64,000 nucleotides of DNA from Favolaschia claudopus (Eukaryota > Basidiomycota > Agaricomycetes > Agaricales > Mycenaceae), in NCBI GenBank assembly GCA_037176885.1, contig JAWWNJ010000161.1, forward strand, positions 1 to 64,000. The letters run 5' to 3'. The notes under the pieces were generated by a model. The model ran no database searches, was not told the DNA's origin, and saw nothing but the letters and a program-made list of their open reading frames with translations. Shown in pieces: positions 10,737 through 23,487 of this stretch. The position numbers and the translations under genes are program-made. Numbering within the stretch: the first letter of the stretch is position 1; every line of letters begins with the position of its first letter.

Positions 10737-11826
10737 CAAAAAAGCTTTTCGCAAACTCTCTTCCAGAGCATTGTTCTGTTTTAGATCCACTTCGGACTGA
10801 ATTCCCGCTCGTGAGAGTGTTGCGGAGCATAAATGACGATCCAGAGGCGCGCAATCGTCCCTTTCGAATTGTATGTCCATGTATTGGACGTTTAGGACAA
10901 GGGTTTGGATGGATTGTATGGGGGACTCAGTGTCGGAGAGAGTCCTGAGAGTGCTGCTGATGGGGGACCAGGTTTCGCCGGTGACGACAATTTGGAGGAC
11001 GGAGAGGTTGGGGGAGAGGGACAGGTTGATGCCGGGGGAGTCCTGGTAGTTGTAGTCAGAAATCGCTTATACACCAATTTTCTTTTCACAAAGAGACAAT
11101 TACCCAAAGATGGACATCGTAGAACTTGATCGATTGCCTCGTAGCAAGAGACAGGGTTTGCCAATCGATGTATTTCTCCTCTACTATCTCGAGCATTTTC
11201 AAATCGGAAAGACCGACTAGGGGAAACGCCGTTGGATGCAAACTCTGCGGCCGGGCGTAATCCGTATGATGTAGAAAATTCAGGGATAGTGATTTTAACC
11301 GCATTGAATGGGCCTGTAAGGGAATAGTATGTGGGTCATCGTCCGGTCCATCGTACAAGATCCAAAGTGTTGAATCGATGGGCACAGCGTCAAGAAGCAA
11401 GGTGCAAAGCGGCTCCCCGCGGTCAAATTCAGGGTCTGCAGGGAAGGAACCGACATGATTCAGCTAATTTTGGTGTGTCACTAGCATTAGCGTCAACCGA
11501 CATTATCTCGAGGCGCGTAAAGGGGATACTGCAGAGAATTTGTAACGTAGAAACCTGCATTTCGGACTCGATGATGCTCAGCTCCCGACATGTCGTATAG
11601 GCCGATCAGAGGATTTCAATGCATCGCAAAAGCACAGAACTGCGTCCTCTGAGTACGAAAATGTGTGTGTTGTGCGATGGGGAGCACGGAAAAGGAGTGT
11701 TTGTGTGGTATCCACCCAGGAACGAGCCACCAGAGAGCAGGCGAGGAGGGTGTCAGGATATTCGACCAGGGGGGTGAGACAGTTTTCCAAGAGTTCAGGA
11801 ATATCGAGCGGGGTCCGGGAGCTCAT

Positions 11827-14800
11827 TGAGCAAACGAACGACGAAGGTTGTGACGGTGAAAAGCAGAAACGTGTTCCGGCCCGCCCAAGATTGCCGGTCG
11901 GAATTTTGCCGATGCGACAGCGATCAGTTACGTCATCCATCTCTCTTGCCCTTTCCCTCCTTCGTCACCCTTCACCAGTGTGAGTCCCAGCCTCCCAGGC
12001 ATCCCAGAAAAAGCTATCAGAAACTTTTTTATGGCGCAACAGGTAAACTACGGAGACTCCAGCTGCCCAACAAACCCACACACTCACACATTCTCCAACT
12101 TGACGCTACTCCTCATTTCAGGTACTTTTGGAGGCCCTTTATGCGACAGAGTCAGCTTCCGGAGCAGGGAAACAGTGGACCGTCGGTCTGTGCGGTTATT
12201 CTGCGTCTCAATTTGCGTTTATGAGCTTCAATTTCGAGACAGATTCTCCACTGGCTTCTCATTAAATCGTTCAATTTACTCCTCGATTCACCGGCAAATA
12301 GAGGAAAAAATATAGGAAGCTTTGCAGAACTACTCACCCGTACCGTCTATTATATTGACTCAAGACACGCGGTAATCTCGGCGACAAGGCTTCGCACTGT
12401 CACCATCTTGTGAGCACGATTCCGGCTTTCAGTTACTTGTTTTCAAAGGCTCATAGAAGCGTCATAGCGCTAACTCTAACAATCAACCTCGTCTCTCAAG
12501 GTCTAGAGCGAAGCTGATGTCGTTGCTGACATCGTAGGTGCGTGGTCCGTTTTCCTCATTCCCAGTCTTCAAACCTCCCTCAAGTATCCTTGGCATCTAC
12601 CCCCTCTTTCCTACTAGGATGCCATCCCGCGGCGCCGCCTTTCCATCGTTCTGCATTCCAGGCTTCAGCCCATTCCGTTGCTCCGCCCTCCACTCTCCTC
12701 CCTCCCCGCTTATTCTTCACTACCGTCTGGGGACTGCTATGCCAAGCACATCGCTTCGGTCTTACCCTATTGCTCCCCTTTTTCGCCTACCACGGGTGCC
12801 ATGAACGTTAACAGTGGCGTACGATTGAGGAGGGGTATACAAAGCATGGTTCGGACGGAGTCGTACGTAGTGACTGGGGGGTAGGCCGGCGGTGCGCTGG
12901 GTGCGCCCCCGGTGCGGACTGTGTACGCGTGCCGGCAATGCCAGCGTCGGAGACCAGCAGTCTCGCGATAACGACTGTCGCGCTCTTCAGGAGGACAGGG
13001 ACGAGGGTGAGATGGGACGGAATGCGGACAAGGATCTCCAAGGATGGTCTTTACGTGCGCAGACGCGCCCGGCTGCTGAGGATGCGTCACGACGAGCCCT
13101 CCAACTCGACCATCATCAGCAGCCGTACGCCGTACGCCCACGATGAAGAACACGACACGGAGGCGGGCGAAGGATGCCCACCGGTCGCCTACGCCTGTGC
13201 CCGGCTATCCGCGGTCTCCCCTCGTCAGCTCGCCGTTGCCTCGATTGCCACGTAGCCCGTCCCGCTCGTTTTCCTTCCACCCCCCGCCCTCCTCCTTCCC
13301 CTATCGCTCTCCCTCGCTATCTCCGGCACACCATATCGCCTTATCGTGGCGTGAGGAGCAGGAGTACGTCGTGGTCTGGGGTGGCGTCCAGCATCGCTGC
13401 AGGGAGGCAGTGCTTCAGCGGAAGGGGAAGAGAGGGTGAGGCGGACGAGGACTACGATGCCTGCAGTACCCGTCCTTCCGAGCCAATGCGTCTCGCAGCC
13501 TCACCCGCTCCACCTGGTGGATGTATTCAGCCACCCCTCCCCCACCGGCGTCCCGCGGCTCGATGTCACCCTGATTCCGCTCTCGAAGACATGCCACACC
13601 CTCCCCCACAGCCGTCGCATCTCGCCACACTCTCGCGCCCAGCATGTACCTGCCGAGCACATCGCTCTATCGGACTGCCCGCTGCGCCAATGATTCATCG
13701 AGCACGTCTCGTCGATGGGTATCCGCTAGTCTTCTCTCTTTGCTTCACTTCAGAGGTCTCGCCACTCACCGTCTCCGTCTCCGTCTCCGATTCTGACAAA
13801 ACGAATCGTCGATCGTTAGCTGCATTCGACGGCGCCAATACACCCACGCCTCTCCGCTGTGCCAGCGTCTCCAGGACGCATTCTGCGAGGGGGGTCTCGC
13901 CGCTGAAGCTACCGATACGGTCTAGAGCTTGACTCGCTGCCGCGATAGCGTACCCGCGCGGCATTCAGGGTGCTCGGAGTGGGTGCATGCTCGCGCTGTC
14001 TTTTCGAGTGGCTCCGCCCGCGCCCGCGCTCGTGTCTTTAGCGCCCGACGCAAAGGCGGGCCTTCGCCTTCGCGGTACAGCAAGTGGACGGTGGCCCGTC
14101 GCTTCCTCCATCGAGCCTCTCGGCTTCGTCATCTCATCATGAATCACAGCTTGTGGCTTGGATGGCGACGCTGAGTGGTACGTGGGGTCCTTCGACCGCT
14201 TGTGTCCGGCATCAGGCGGAGCACGAGGGAACAGCAAAGGGTAGCGAAGCCGAGGGTTGGGGTGGCGCGAAAGGAGGCGGGGAGAATGCGAGTGAGACGA
14301 CGAAGACGACAAGGGGGAGAATCAAAAACGTCCATGGTATGCCGGTCTTGGACTCGATGCGGGGTTTTCGCTCTTCTCCTTCACCTGTTCGCCCTTGTCG
14401 ATCTGGGCAACCATACCCTCGCTTCTTATACCCTCTCGCCCCTCCTTCGTCGGCGGGGTCTCGTCGTCAAGTCGAAGCTCGCGTTGTTCCGCCCATCCTC
14501 TCGCAACCCGGGTCACCCCCACACCATCACACAAGGAATCACCTACCCCGCGTGCTGCACTCGCCCTTGGATGCTCCTGAAGCTCTCCCCCACTCGACCC
14601 CATCGTGTTTTGAATCTTGGCGATTCGCTCACACTTCGCGCCCATCAACGGTGACTGTGCTCGGCTGGATTTCGCCACCTCACCCCAGTATACGTCGGCC
14701 TGGTTCTATTACGGGCATGGGCGGCGCCTCCGTCGTCCCTGTGCTCACTGAGTAGCTTGGAATGCGAAGGCGATTGGAGGACGATGGATTTTCTCGCTCG

Positions 14801-14862
14801 GCGTTTTGCGGCCGATGATCGGGATCTGGGAGAAAAAAAGATATACTTTTTAGACGATTTAT
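11827..14862. other. GC-rich interval without a supportable gene
   Basis: Long open frames exist on both strands (for example 13174-13932 plus, and a minus frame that is nearly open from 14678 to 13695 with stops at 14322 and 13965). All are compositionally biased (Pro/Ser/Arg-rich) and none shows a recognisable domain. The minus frame contains SGETPLAECVLETLAQRRG followed by a GTGAGT donor-like site near 13770, so a decayed or unrecognised minus-strand gene is possible. I see nothing I can name. Confidence 0.4.
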
Positions 14863-15990
14863 TCAAGCATTAATTCCTCTTCCCGTATACTCCGGCGGAG
14901 GCTCTTCCCCGTCCCCTCTTCCCCACCCAAGCACAGGATCAGAGTTCGTCTCCATCTCGTTGATTCTTGCCACCAATATACCATTTTCCTCTCGCGCGGC
15001 TTGCAATTGAGCTTCGAGATCGACATTGGGATCAGGAGGTGGACTTCTGGGTATCCTGTCCTGCTCCTGGTCCCCGGGTTCAGCGATCTTCTCCGTGTTT
15101 CCGTCGATGGACGCTGTGTTGTCTGGGGTTTGATTGCGGAATGCGGTAAACGGGGAGAGCGTGTCGTTGTGAGCGGCGCGCAAGTCTCCGAGTCGATCTC
15201 GATCTGTGTTGCTCAAGTTGACGTTGTTGAGTCGCTGGCGTCGCCGGTGGATACAGAATAGCAGAGAACCAAGGACGAGGAGGATAACTTTAAGGATGGC
15301 TGCACCGACGACGATTCCCGCGATCGTTCCTGGTCTGGAGACAGTCGGTGACAGTTGTTGTTTTGATGAGCTTACTTACTGTAAGGACTTCGTTTCTGCG
15401 TGAGGAGTTCTGGGTCGATATACGGAGATCAGGGCTTAAGCTGTTTGGGTATTTCGAATCCATACCCTGGCGCACTGAGTGTTGGGACAGCGGACGAACT
15501 CGCGCTGCTGCTTCCAAATTGGCTTTTCTGATTCGGGAGATAGACTATGTTGAATAAAATCATTAGTATTGACTTCGGTGAGGAAAGAGGGATCGACAGA
15601 CCTTAAGTTTCGGTGGTGCATTTGTGAATTTGCCGGTGGGGTAGACCCGGCGCTGCGTATTGTAACGAATCAGATATAATCTATGTAAAATAGGGAAGGA
15701 CGCACGACGGAGGGATTGTTGGAAACCTTGGGAACGATGGAAATGTGGGAAAGGTGCGAAATGTGGGGAATGTGTGGAAGGAGAAGCTGCAAGATTTGTT
15801 TTCATTCCCGTAGATGGTTTCACGAGGAATAGGTAGATAAACTTACCCATCTTCCCGAAGTGCTAGGGCTAGTTCAGTGGTTCGGGTAAAGTCTTGCGGA
15901 ACGTTTGTAGGCGAAGTCTCGATCCAAATAGCCCGAATTGGGATTTAACTGTAGGTGAGGAACCAATACACATACCATACTAGCAGATTC
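14863..15990 (-). CDS. Single-pass membrane protein, uncharacterised Agaricomycete family (copy 1)
   Basis: The last exon encodes a hydrophobic segment (GTIAGIVVGAAILKVILLVL onward, then SLLFCIHRRRQR), a basic stop-transfer stretch, and a cytoplasmic tail with LEAQLQAAREENGILVARI, a short coiled coil, ending in PPPEYTG. The extracellular part is read through introns ending near 15316 (GTAAGT...CAG), about 15548-15602 (branch site TACTAAT) and about 15786-15846. The 5' end and start codon are not resolved; a TATA-like box lies near 16135. The layout (Ser/Thr-rich ectodomain, one helix, coiled-coil tail) recurs in uncharacterised basidiomycete membrane proteins. Function is unknown. Confidence 0.6.
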
Positions 15991-16969
15991 TCGGCCAAGA
16001 TTTTCCCCTCGCTGTATATTTATTATTCATTGGAATGGTCGTGATTTCTCATGAATGGGCCGGGGATTGGGCGGCGTGGATCTAGGTGGCGTTCGGAACG
16101 ACAGACAGACGGACCGAAGGAATAAGAGGCTCGACCTATTTATGTGGGAAGCATGAGTATCTCAGGCTTGACAGATCGATGTTGAGTTGGTAACATATCA
16201 TGGAGAGTGTTAAATATGTGGATTTCGAAGCCGTGCGCGTGAGAGTGTCGCAGTTTAAGAAACGCCTAGGCCTGTATCTCTCGCGTAATTAATACGCGCT
16301 CAAGCCGACGAGCCAAGAATAAGGATTGGCGGAAGAGCAATTTTGTTGTTTCGCAGCGAAAAAAATTGCATTTACCAATTTGTATCATCACAAGCATTTC
16401 GCGTTGGTGCGTTATGTAGACCACGATGGAGGCTGAGAGAGCAAGATAACAGCGCATCAGACTGTTCCTTTAACATGCAACTGTGATATGAGATGATCTT
16501 CCTTGAATCTTCCCCGAGATCTACTATGACGCTCAGCTCGGAGCTCCGAGACAGTTCTGCGGTACCGAAGAATTCAGCACTTCATCTTGAAGTTGAGCCT
16601 GGCACTCGCAGGAGAGCGCCGTGGGTTGGCACAGATGTATCCAGCGGTCTCAGTCAAGTTTCAGTGCCAATGAACAGAACGAGATGGTGGTGGCGGAAGC
16701 AAAACAAAGAGCCGAGCAGCGCGGAAGAAGTGGCAGGTTGAAAATTGATCGGTCGGATTACCGCCGGCTATTTTTTGGTTGTTGCTTGGCTCTCGTTTTT
16801 TTTTTCTTTAGAAATCAGTTGAAGAATCAACATCATTAGCACGTTTTCATGCTTCATAGAGCAAGGCTCAGGTCTGCTTTGAAAAACCACGTGAACTGCA
16901 GACTTGAAAGCCTGCTTGACTTTCTCGAGGAATTAAATTTCTGGCCTTGAACAATCAGCTCGGGATCAT
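15991..16969. other. Intergenic interval between the two membrane-protein paralogues
   Basis: No gene is supported. There is a TATA-like stretch near 16135 that would serve the minus-strand gene to the left, and a T-rich run near 16797-16808. Confidence 0.4.
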
Positions 16970-18436
16970 TTACAGGACCTTACTATCTCGCATACTCGGC
17001 AGAGACTCCTCCCACTCCGTAGCGCCGCTTCCCCGAGCAAAAGAGTCGGAATTCGTCTCAAGCTCGGTGATCCGCGTTACCAGCATCCTGATTTCCTCCC
17101 TCGCCCCTCTCAATTCGGCTTCGAATCAGCATCCCACCTTGGTCTCACTGGGCTTAAGGGCCAAACTCGTCCCCTCGTCGACGGCGTACGAACCTCCGAA
17201 CCTCGTTCTTGATCTTCGGACTCGGCAACCTTTTCATTTACGGTGTGGAGCTCGACTTCCAGGGTTTGTGCCCGGGTACCAGCGTCGAACGTCTGGATGT
17301 CAAGCCGAGAACGTTGAAGTTCAGTGTTCGGGTCGTTGTTTTGGTTTAGGAGCGAGAATGGCGAGATTTTACGAGTTATAGGGCGGATGCCAGGTTCTCC
17401 CTGTGTGTTATTGAGTTCGAGTCGCCGTCGCTGCAGCCGCCGAATGTAACAGAACAGGATCAAGCTGATAACGAGGATCGCAGCCAGAAGCGATCGCCCC
17501 GATCGTCCCTGACCTTTTAAGGAATTTCAGCATAGACCAAAATCCGCATGAGGAATCTTACTGTGACTTCTTCACTCCTGTCCGACGGGATGCGATATCT
17601 GTTGGAGTGGGACTCGGGGAGTTCTGCATTCAATATAGAGTTCAACGTTGAGTAAATCTCTCGTTTGAACAACGTGCGCACGTACGCTTGCGTGACGGTC
17701 GTTGAAGAAGTATATGTGAAACTTGCGATATCTTGACTGTGTGATGTTGCTATGTTCGATGCCGATGCCGCAGATGCTGGTAAGGGCCAGGGTCTACAGA
17801 GAGCAGCAGATCAACATGAGCCTAAGTTTCAAAAGACAGGGAGAATCTATCCGCACATTGATTCGGATGTGGTATCTGTACTCTTTTCTTCCGAAGTTGG
17901 TTCAGGATCAGGAGGGTTTATGCTAGACGGAGTTTGAGACCTCGGGGACTCCGCTTCGCGAGGACAAGGGTTACATACCTCGATTCAAACGCAGGGCCTG
18001 TATTTTTCGCTTGCGGAGTGGATCCAGGAGCCAAACTGGGTAGTTCCGGAAGTTGTGCCAGAGATAAGGTGGGAATACTGAATGGAATAACGATCAATCG
18101 ACTTGTTTGGCTGCTTGTCTTCACGTACATATCAATTATGGTTGGAGGTGGAGGCGCTGCAGGTAGGATTGCCGCCCTAAATGATCCAGGACACTGGAAG
18201 CTAGGACCTCCGCACAAAACACCGCCGGCTGCACAGAACAAATTATGTCAAGAGTGTCAGTAGGAGTGGGCGGAGAGGGAAGATATACGTACCAGACAGT
18301 ATATGCAGGCCATTCCAATCCCGTATAAACAAGTGAGAGTAGCCTCTTCTGGCTCCGAACCGGTGAGCACTGCACCCAGAGTGGTCTGCTCCGGGCATCG
18401 CGCGTCAATGTCGCGTTGGTGGCCGTGGGGAGCCAT
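16970..18436 (-). pseudogene. Tandem paralogue of the membrane protein (copy 2), frame-broken
   Basis: The C-terminal part encodes EAELRGAREEIRMLVTRITE, clearly homologous to the tail of copy 1 (EAQLQAAREENGILVARI). A hydrophobic segment (SLLAAILVISLILFCYIRR) precedes it. The tail and helix lie in different frames (break near 17120), and the start of the helix needs another shift near 17490. Upstream, exons with good splice sites (GTACGT near 18285, GTATGT near 17975) encode a Cys-containing N-terminus starting at the ATG at 18434-18436, then a Ser/Thr-rich stretch. A TATATA box sits near 18562-18570. Same family and orientation as copy 1, so a local duplication. The several breaks suggest decay. 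Confidence 0.55.
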
Positions 18437-19684
18437 CAAAGTGGACGTTTAACGCAGCCTATCGACGGGGGAAAACAGGAACGAGCGACTTGGGGTAGGG
18501 AAAAGAATGTGAAGTTGGGAGGTAAAAGAGCCTGCAGACGCTGTATAGGACGCAAATCTCGAGCTATATATGCTGATAGCCCAACGTTTCAGGCTTGACG
18601 GATGGATGACAAAGTGCCGGATGATATCGCGAGCAGACTGTTCCATCAATGAGCCGCAGCGGTAAAGGTAAGGACATCGATTTGCATACTGAGTTCTACC
18701 ATTTTCGATGTTCGCGGATGATGGAATAATGCCGATTTTGCGGCTTTGAGGAGATTGGAGACATACCTAGGATAGGTCAGCATGATAGTTTTGCCTAAAT
18801 ACAAAGAACCTCAGCGGATGCATTTGTATCACAGAGAAAGGGAATGGGAACTTGAAGTATCGAAAGGCCTTTCAACGCGTACCGTTGATACGATGAAGAT
18901 GGTTGACGAGCAGATGCCGTCTGCCAGTTTCGCTTGACGTCTGTGGCGAAAACCCATGAGCTCCGCTCTTCGTTGACGCCGAGTTTAACTTTGAATCAGA
19001 GATGTAAGTGTACAGTTGCCTAGGGCAGCATCGGGGAAGCCAAAAGTCGTATTGAGGGCAGGTAGTAGACAACGGAGTGCTGGCGAGGTGAGGATATATC
19101 CACACGGACACGCGGTGGGGGGTGAAAACGATCCAATGCCGCCAGGAGTCCGAACTCCGAATTGATGACGTTCCGACAGGTAAAACAAGTCTCAAGAATC
19201 TTGGAAGAATCTTTCCCAACGAGAGCCTAGACTCTAGAGGCATCGCTCTCTCGCCCGCGCGATTGCTATAAAGTAGTCATCCACTGGAGCTGAGCGAGCA
19301 CCAAGCGCACGATGTCCGGGCTCCCGGCAACGGTGGATGAGTCGGACGTGACGAACGGTGGCAGGAGCAAGAGCTGGCAGCTTTGTCCTTGTTAGGCAAC
19401 GCGACTTGATGGCCGCTAGTGATGACCGGCAAACTCCGAGTCCGCTTGTGCAGTTGCACTTGGTTTGGACCACTGAAAGGAAGAAACGCCTATCCCATTC
19501 GGGAGGATATAGCATACCGAGCGACTGATAATGTGTATGTGTGTGTGTTTTTTTCTTCTCCAGATTCGTTTGCACCCGTTGGGTTTACAACATAATTGGA
19601 ATTTCGTAGAGTGTTGTCGTATTCGGATTAATATACAAGCTTTTCATTGCATTGATGCGCTACATTGCCTCCGCATGAAACGGC
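18437..19684. other. Interval without a recognised gene
   Basis: Two minus-strand open stretches (18872-19243 and 19234-19575) have no recognisable domain. One contains a Cys/Asn-Thr-rich passage (ALNTTFGFPDAALGNCTLT) that could be a relic of an ectodomain exon of the neighbouring family. Not supported as a gene. Confidence 0.35.
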
Positions 19685-22522
19685 CTACTCGGCCACGACG
19701 AGCTTCATTCTCACCCACAATCCTCCCTTCGAAAATTCAACACAAGAAGCCGATCAGTATACTGGAAACGAACGAACGAAGATCTACTGCATACCTTCGC
19801 AAACATAGTCAAGTGTCTCTGTAGCATGATCTTCTCTGTCGCCTGTGTCCCTTTGGCGTGTTTCCAGCTTGCAGGCGGAATGGTGGATTCAGGTTGAGCG
19901 TCAGGCGCGAGAGTGAACGCCGTGAACTTCTGTAGGAGGCGGATGATGAAGAACGAGGCTTCATTGTAGGCGAACTACGAGTGAAGAGTTTCATCAGAAC
20001 GCCAGAAGACAGAAGCATCAAGAGAATACGCACCTGTTGGCCAAGACATATTCGCGGGCCTACAATGCTCATGTTAATAACAAAGCGAATGTTTGCCGAG
20101 GGAGTATAAACACTGACCGGCGTTGAAAGGCAAGAAAATGAAGGGATTGGGTGTCAGGTATTTTCTCACACGTTCGTCCAAGAAGCGGTCGGGATCGAAC
20201 ATGAGAGCTAAGTATCGACAGTTAGCGAGTGTAATATCCATTTCAAGAAGAAAACTTACCATCGGGACCCCAGAGGTCCGTGCGACGATGCATGAGAAAT
20301 ACGCTGTAGCGCACCCTGAGAGCGTTAGGTCAATCTAAGCGTTGACGAAACCTGAGTTCATCGATACCTCGAGTTTGGAGTCACATAAAGCGGTTTATCA
20401 CCCGGCTTGAGAGCCGGCCAAAACCGCCGCTTTCTTCGATGTCCTGATATTTTTCGTCAATCAATAGCTCTAAACGCGAAGACCAGATATACCTGGAATC
20501 AAACGGGCTGTCGAAGTTCTCGCGTTAAGCGACGAGCAAAGCAATGGAGGTCAGACTCACACGGGGGGATACAGTCTCAAAGTCTCTGCCGTTGGGGCTC
20601 CGATCAGAAATCACGAGTGAGAACATATAGCTTCGGGAGACGCACCGTTGATAAAGGCGCGTAAATACTTCATAGTGCGCACATCGTCGTACGTGGGCAT
20701 CCGAGAGCTGCCGACGACTTCGAGAACTTCTTTGCGTAACCTGTCAGCCATGTCTCGGTGTTCGGCTAGCATGTACACCGCGAATGTGAGAGTCGCTGCG
20801 GTCTGAGTAAAGTTAGAATCAGCAAGTTGGGGATGAAATAGGATGGAGATACCGTGTCTCGACCAGCGACTAAGATATTGAATATCGAGTCCATGATGAC
20901 TTCTTTATCTACTAGGTTGGACGGGAACCGTGAGTTATTGAAGAGAATTTGCAAGAAGAACACGAATCATCCAACCTTCCGTAGCGTCAACCAGATGACT
21001 CAGAAACGTTTCCTGCTCTTTCTCACCCGATCCACGCCTCCCAGCTCTCTTCCTCTCCAACGCACTCTGCAGAATCTCACCAACATAATCGTCGCATATT
21101 TTCCTCATTGGTTTGACTTTATCTTTCCAAAATTTCTTGCAGCGGCCATTGGTCGAATATGCAGTGCGTTTGGTGGTGAGGAGTTGGGCGTGGCCGAAAG
21201 CTTTCACATAAGTGTTCGACGGGTGGTTTTCGTTGAAGTCGGATGCGGAGGCGAAGGGATAGCAGAGTAGGGGTAGGGCAGGCCGGCGGAGATCGAGTCG
21301 ACGGATTTACCGAAGAGGAATTCCGTGGCGGAATCGAGGGTGAAGCGCGAGACCAAGTCCTTGGGAAGTGTTAAGCCGGAAGAAAAATGTGCGAATTGTT
21401 ACGAACTTGAATATCGATTGCGTAGCCTTCTGATAGGCGTTGGTTCAACCGGGTGAGAGCGTCGTTACTGTGTCTGTCGAAGAGGTCGAAGTCGCTGATC
21501 CGCTCTGGGTTGGAGTAAGGATGTTGCCCGGGAAAACATGGAGCGAAGTTACAACCGACCTCGGTTAAAGAAGGGTCGGCTCATGGTTCGGTGGAATCTG
21601 CAGGGTCGGCTTAACTTGATGACCGATGGAGAAATGCAAGTAGAAAGACGCACTTCCACATCTCATCTTAATAACACAGTGAAGATGACGGGGGAACTAC
21701 AAAATAAACTGCAAGTACTCACCATCAGTGTTAAAAACTCCTGTTATAAGGCGACATTGAGCGATCTGCCCGGTATGATTAATTCAACTTACCAGATCCG
21801 AGCAAGGATCGACTGGCGCGATGGGCATCCGGACCTATGATACTCGATATTAGGATCGAAGAACCCTTGCTGATACGACTGCGACATACCTTTCCAATAG
21901 CCATCGAAATCAGTAGCTAGAAGAGCCTAGATGAACCAGTGAATCAGATTGTTCGAATTTCGTAGACCGATACTGACCTTGATGTACTCTGGCTCCGTCG
22001 TGAAGATCTAAGGGGGAAGGTTATCGGTCGGTCATTGATTAACAAATTCCAGAGAGAATTATACCGCACGATCACCCAGAATCTTGGCCACAACGGTATT
22101 TCCATACAAATCCGTCCAATCTAACAGAAAATCGGCTAAACAAGTCAATCAACAAAAACGAGTTTAGCGATTGAGAAGAACATGAGAGCAAGGCTTATTA
22201 CGCACCGGGATACACTGACTTCTTCATCGCCTCGATCAACGACAACCCACCCGGCCATTTATCAGGAACGGTGGGAATGTGAACCGCACCCCTCAAAACG
22301 GCATCTCTCGCGTAGTGAATTTCCTTCAGCACATACGATATGGCAACGCCGATAGGCTGCGCGACGACGGACGCCGCCACGCATATCCACGAAGGCAGGG
22401 GGTGAGATTCCCAAGTCGAGCAAAGGGAGAATTCGAGTCAAGAACACGTAGGTGACGGCGCTCGGTAGGAGTGTGGAAGGGAGAATACGAGCGAGATAGA
22501 CGATTCCGGGAGGCAGATCCAT
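19685..22522 (-). CDS. Cytochrome P450 monooxygenase, CYP63-like
   Basis: Haem-thiolate oxidase anchored in the ER; the substrate cannot be read. The start is the ATG at 22520-22522 ([14 protein letters not shown], an N-terminal anchor). Many short introns are present. Key motifs are the I-helix AGRDT (about 20854-20868), the K-helix ETLR (about 20570-20585), [11 protein letters not shown] and the haem loop [13 protein letters not shown] split by an intron (about 20037-20135). The C-terminus reads [19 protein letters not shown], then, after a last intron, GGLWVRM and a TAG at 19685-19687. These blocks match basidiomycete CYP63-type enzymes. One single-base frame break lies near 22400-22410 in a short C run within the N-terminal helix region. 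Everything downstream can be spliced in phase, so the gene may be functional if that break is an assembly error. Confidence 0.85.
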
Positions 22523-22580
22523 TGGGTGTGTGGGGAGGTGAGGCTGCTTTCTTTCGAGTGAGAACTCGGACGGACGTCGC

Positions 22581-22588
22581 TATATAAA
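22581..22588 (-). promoter_or_regulatory. TATA box of the P450 gene
   Basis: TATATAAA on the plus strand (TTTATATA on the coding strand), about 60 bases upstream of the P450 ATG. The spacing suits a short 5' UTR. Confidence 0.55.
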
Positions 22589-23487
22589 GGCCAAGTACCC
22601 CGGGAACCGGTCAGATGGGTTCCGAAAGCTGCTAAACCCGGGTTTGGGCCTGCACAGGCCATCATTGATCTGCCAAAGAATTGAATTTAGGCCGTTCACT
22701 AACGGCGTTCAGTTATTGAGCGGTAATAATTGCCCGACGCGGTGATAAGGAAAAACATACGCTGTGTTGAAAGACAGAAAAGTAATTGCAAGTAGAACGA
22801 CAAACGTGTTACGTCGTAATTTTTTAGTTGTTTTTGTGAGAAAATGGGAATAACATTGGCACGCTGACGGCTGGATGCCTTTCGAGCACGACCGTTTGCC
22901 GAGTTCGATATGACGGAACGGGAATTCTCTTCTGCAACGATGCGTCCGAATGACCAGCTCAAGGTGGAATCGGAGCATAACAGCCGGAATCGTGTTCGGA
23001 AATGACCAAATTTGAAGGATCGTGAGAGTGATCCTCCGTTGATCTCGAATCGCCGAAGGGTCACCGAGGTCTGGTGCACAGATGAGCACTCAGAAGAGGA
23101 CCGCGGGAGGAAGGGAGGAAGGGTGGTTGGGGCAAATGTGCTCACCAGGCTCACCGTCGGACTACAGGATATAAGCGTCGATCGTCGCCTATTTAAGCCC
23201 GAGTCGACACCGGACAGCAAATGAAAGCGCCAGCAGAGCGTGAATCGCATAGTCACCGATGGCGACCAAGGCCCAACCGTATCGATGTCTTTACGAGCAA
23301 ACCGAACCCAAAGTTGCTAGTGAAAGCCTCAAAGTCATCGTCAATATATTGGGGGATCGATACTCTGCCACATCGAGATTTCAACGCCAAGATCAACCTC
23401 TGTGATAAGCAAAATCCACCCACCCACAGCCTACAGGACATTATCAGTTCGAGCTTCCTACTGTGTATATATGAGATGAAGCACCTG
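22589..23487. other. Interval without a supportable gene
   Basis: A 185-codon minus-strand open frame (22699-23256) has no recognised similarity, low-complexity Ser/Arg content, and no clear splice context. I see nothing else. Confidence 0.4.

Larger units (their letters stand above)
8772..11826 (-). pseudogene. F-box-like gene split by a TIR transposon in its last exon
   Basis: The start is the ATG at 11824-11826. The first exon encodes an F-box-like opening (PLDIPELLENCL, then YPDTLLACSLVARSW), the usual Skp1-binding module of substrate adaptors. Further blocks (RELSIIESEM, LLLDAVPIDSTLWILY, LSLNFLHHTDYARP) resemble the leucine-rich remainder of such proteins but need at least two frame changes between 11580 and 11400. 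An intron at 11043-11103 leads to a clean exon (11042 down to 10743). That exon is interrupted by the 8835-10736 element. Removing the element and one target copy continues the frame in phase for another 19 codons to a TGA at 8772-8774. The gene was therefore a real F-box-type gene, now broken by insertion and indels. Confidence 0.75.

Noticed and set aside
13174..13932. 252-codon plus-strand open frame
   Set aside because: GC-rich, Pro/Ser/Arg-biased, no domain; frames are open on both strands, which is typical of composition rather than coding.
22699..23256. 185-codon minus-strand open frame upstream of the P450 gene
   Set aside because: No recognised similarity, no splice context, and it lies in the presumed promoter region.
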